Assembly (NCBI GenBank): GCA_020444985.1
Contig: JAGRHK010000091.1
Span: forward strand, 1-6,845
Origin: Candidatus Competibacteraceae bacterium
Lineage (GTDB): Bacteria; Pseudomonadota; Gammaproteobacteria; Competibacterales; Competibacteraceae
Length of the DNA: 6,845 nucleotides
Direction: 5' to 3'
Both the position numbers and the translations under genes were made by a program. Under the pieces are notes generated by a model. That model was not told the DNA's origin and made no database searches. It saw nothing but the letters and a program-made list of their open reading frames with translations. Below are positions 6,730 to 6,845 of the stretch, piece after piece; the first letter of the stretch is position 1; each line of letters begins with the position of its first letter.

Positions 6730-6843
6730 TCAAATCGGTTGATCCTCGTGCCGGGTGTCGATAAACCGCCGGTTTTTGCTCTTCAAAGTGCGCACGAAAT
6801 GCCACCCCAGGCGAGATTCGCTTTCGCGGGTGTAGATTTCCCG
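6730..6843 (-). CDS. Probable C-terminal end of a convergent gene (partial)
   Basis: On the minus strand an open frame enters from the right edge and ends at a TGA (plus-strand 6730-6732), giving 37 residues with the pattern REIYTRESESRLGWHF followed by VRTLKSKNRRFID and a charged tail. About 70% of its codons end in G or C, like the real genes here, and the sequence is not low-complexity. It stops 16 bases past the end of the radical SAM gene, a tail-to-tail layout. Only the C-terminus is visible and I do not recognise the family; it could still be a chance open frame given its short length. Confidence 0.5.
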   Translation of the reverse strand, partial: REIYTRESESRLGWHFVRTLKSKNRRFIDTRHEDQPI

Positions 6844-6845
6844 GA

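Noticed and set aside
6763..6777. Possible intrinsic terminator (AAACC-GCC-GGTTTTT) after the operon.
   Set aside because: The stem is only five pairs, partly A-T, with a three-base loop, and it lies inside the probable convergent coding frame; too weak to list as a feature.

Overview
The window looks like part of a surface-polysaccharide or glycolipid sugar-biosynthesis locus from a high-GC bacterium, most likely a proteobacterium (perhaps a gammaproteobacterium). That guess rests on GC-rich third codon positions and on the style of the proteins; no marker gene fixes the taxon. All six complete genes read rightward and are packed as one operon. Genes 1-2 and 2-3 share ATGA and GTGA stop/start overlaps, genes 3-4 overlap by 11 bases, and the last two gaps are 39 and 27 bases. 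I see no promoter, tRNA, rRNA, CRISPR array or strong terminator.

Layout: (a) bases 1-56 look like the right end of an IS200/IS605-type (TnpB-carrying) insertion sequence, with its typical GC-rich TTCA-loop hairpin. (b) 13-1545 is a B12-binding-domain radical SAM protein whose reading frame runs unbroken out of the IS end. (c) 1542-2369 and 2366-3349 are the N- and C-terminal halves of a split transketolase-type, thiamine-diphosphate-dependent enzyme. (d) 3339-4514 is a DegT/DnrJ/EryC1/StrS-fold PLP protein in which the Schiff-base lysine is replaced by histidine, as in the sugar 3-dehydratase ColD. (e) 4554-5159 is a left-handed beta-helix (hexapeptide-repeat) acyltransferase. (f) 5187-6713 is a second, quite different B12-binding-domain radical SAM protein. 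(g) 6730-6843, minus strand, is probably the C-terminal end of a convergent gene that runs off the right edge.

Working model (inference): the ColD-like enzyme removes the C3 hydroxyl from a nucleotide-linked 4-keto-6-deoxy sugar. The split transketolase, which appears to have lost several residues that bind ordinary phospho-ketoses, adds a two-carbon unit to the 4-keto carbon. The product would be a branched-chain deoxy sugar, by analogy with yersiniose-type and octose sugars. The acyltransferase and one or both radical SAM enzymes would then decorate the sugar or the lipid carrying it. The nucleotidyltransferase, 4,6-dehydratase and glycosyltransferases such a pathway needs are not in this window and would have to lie nearby.
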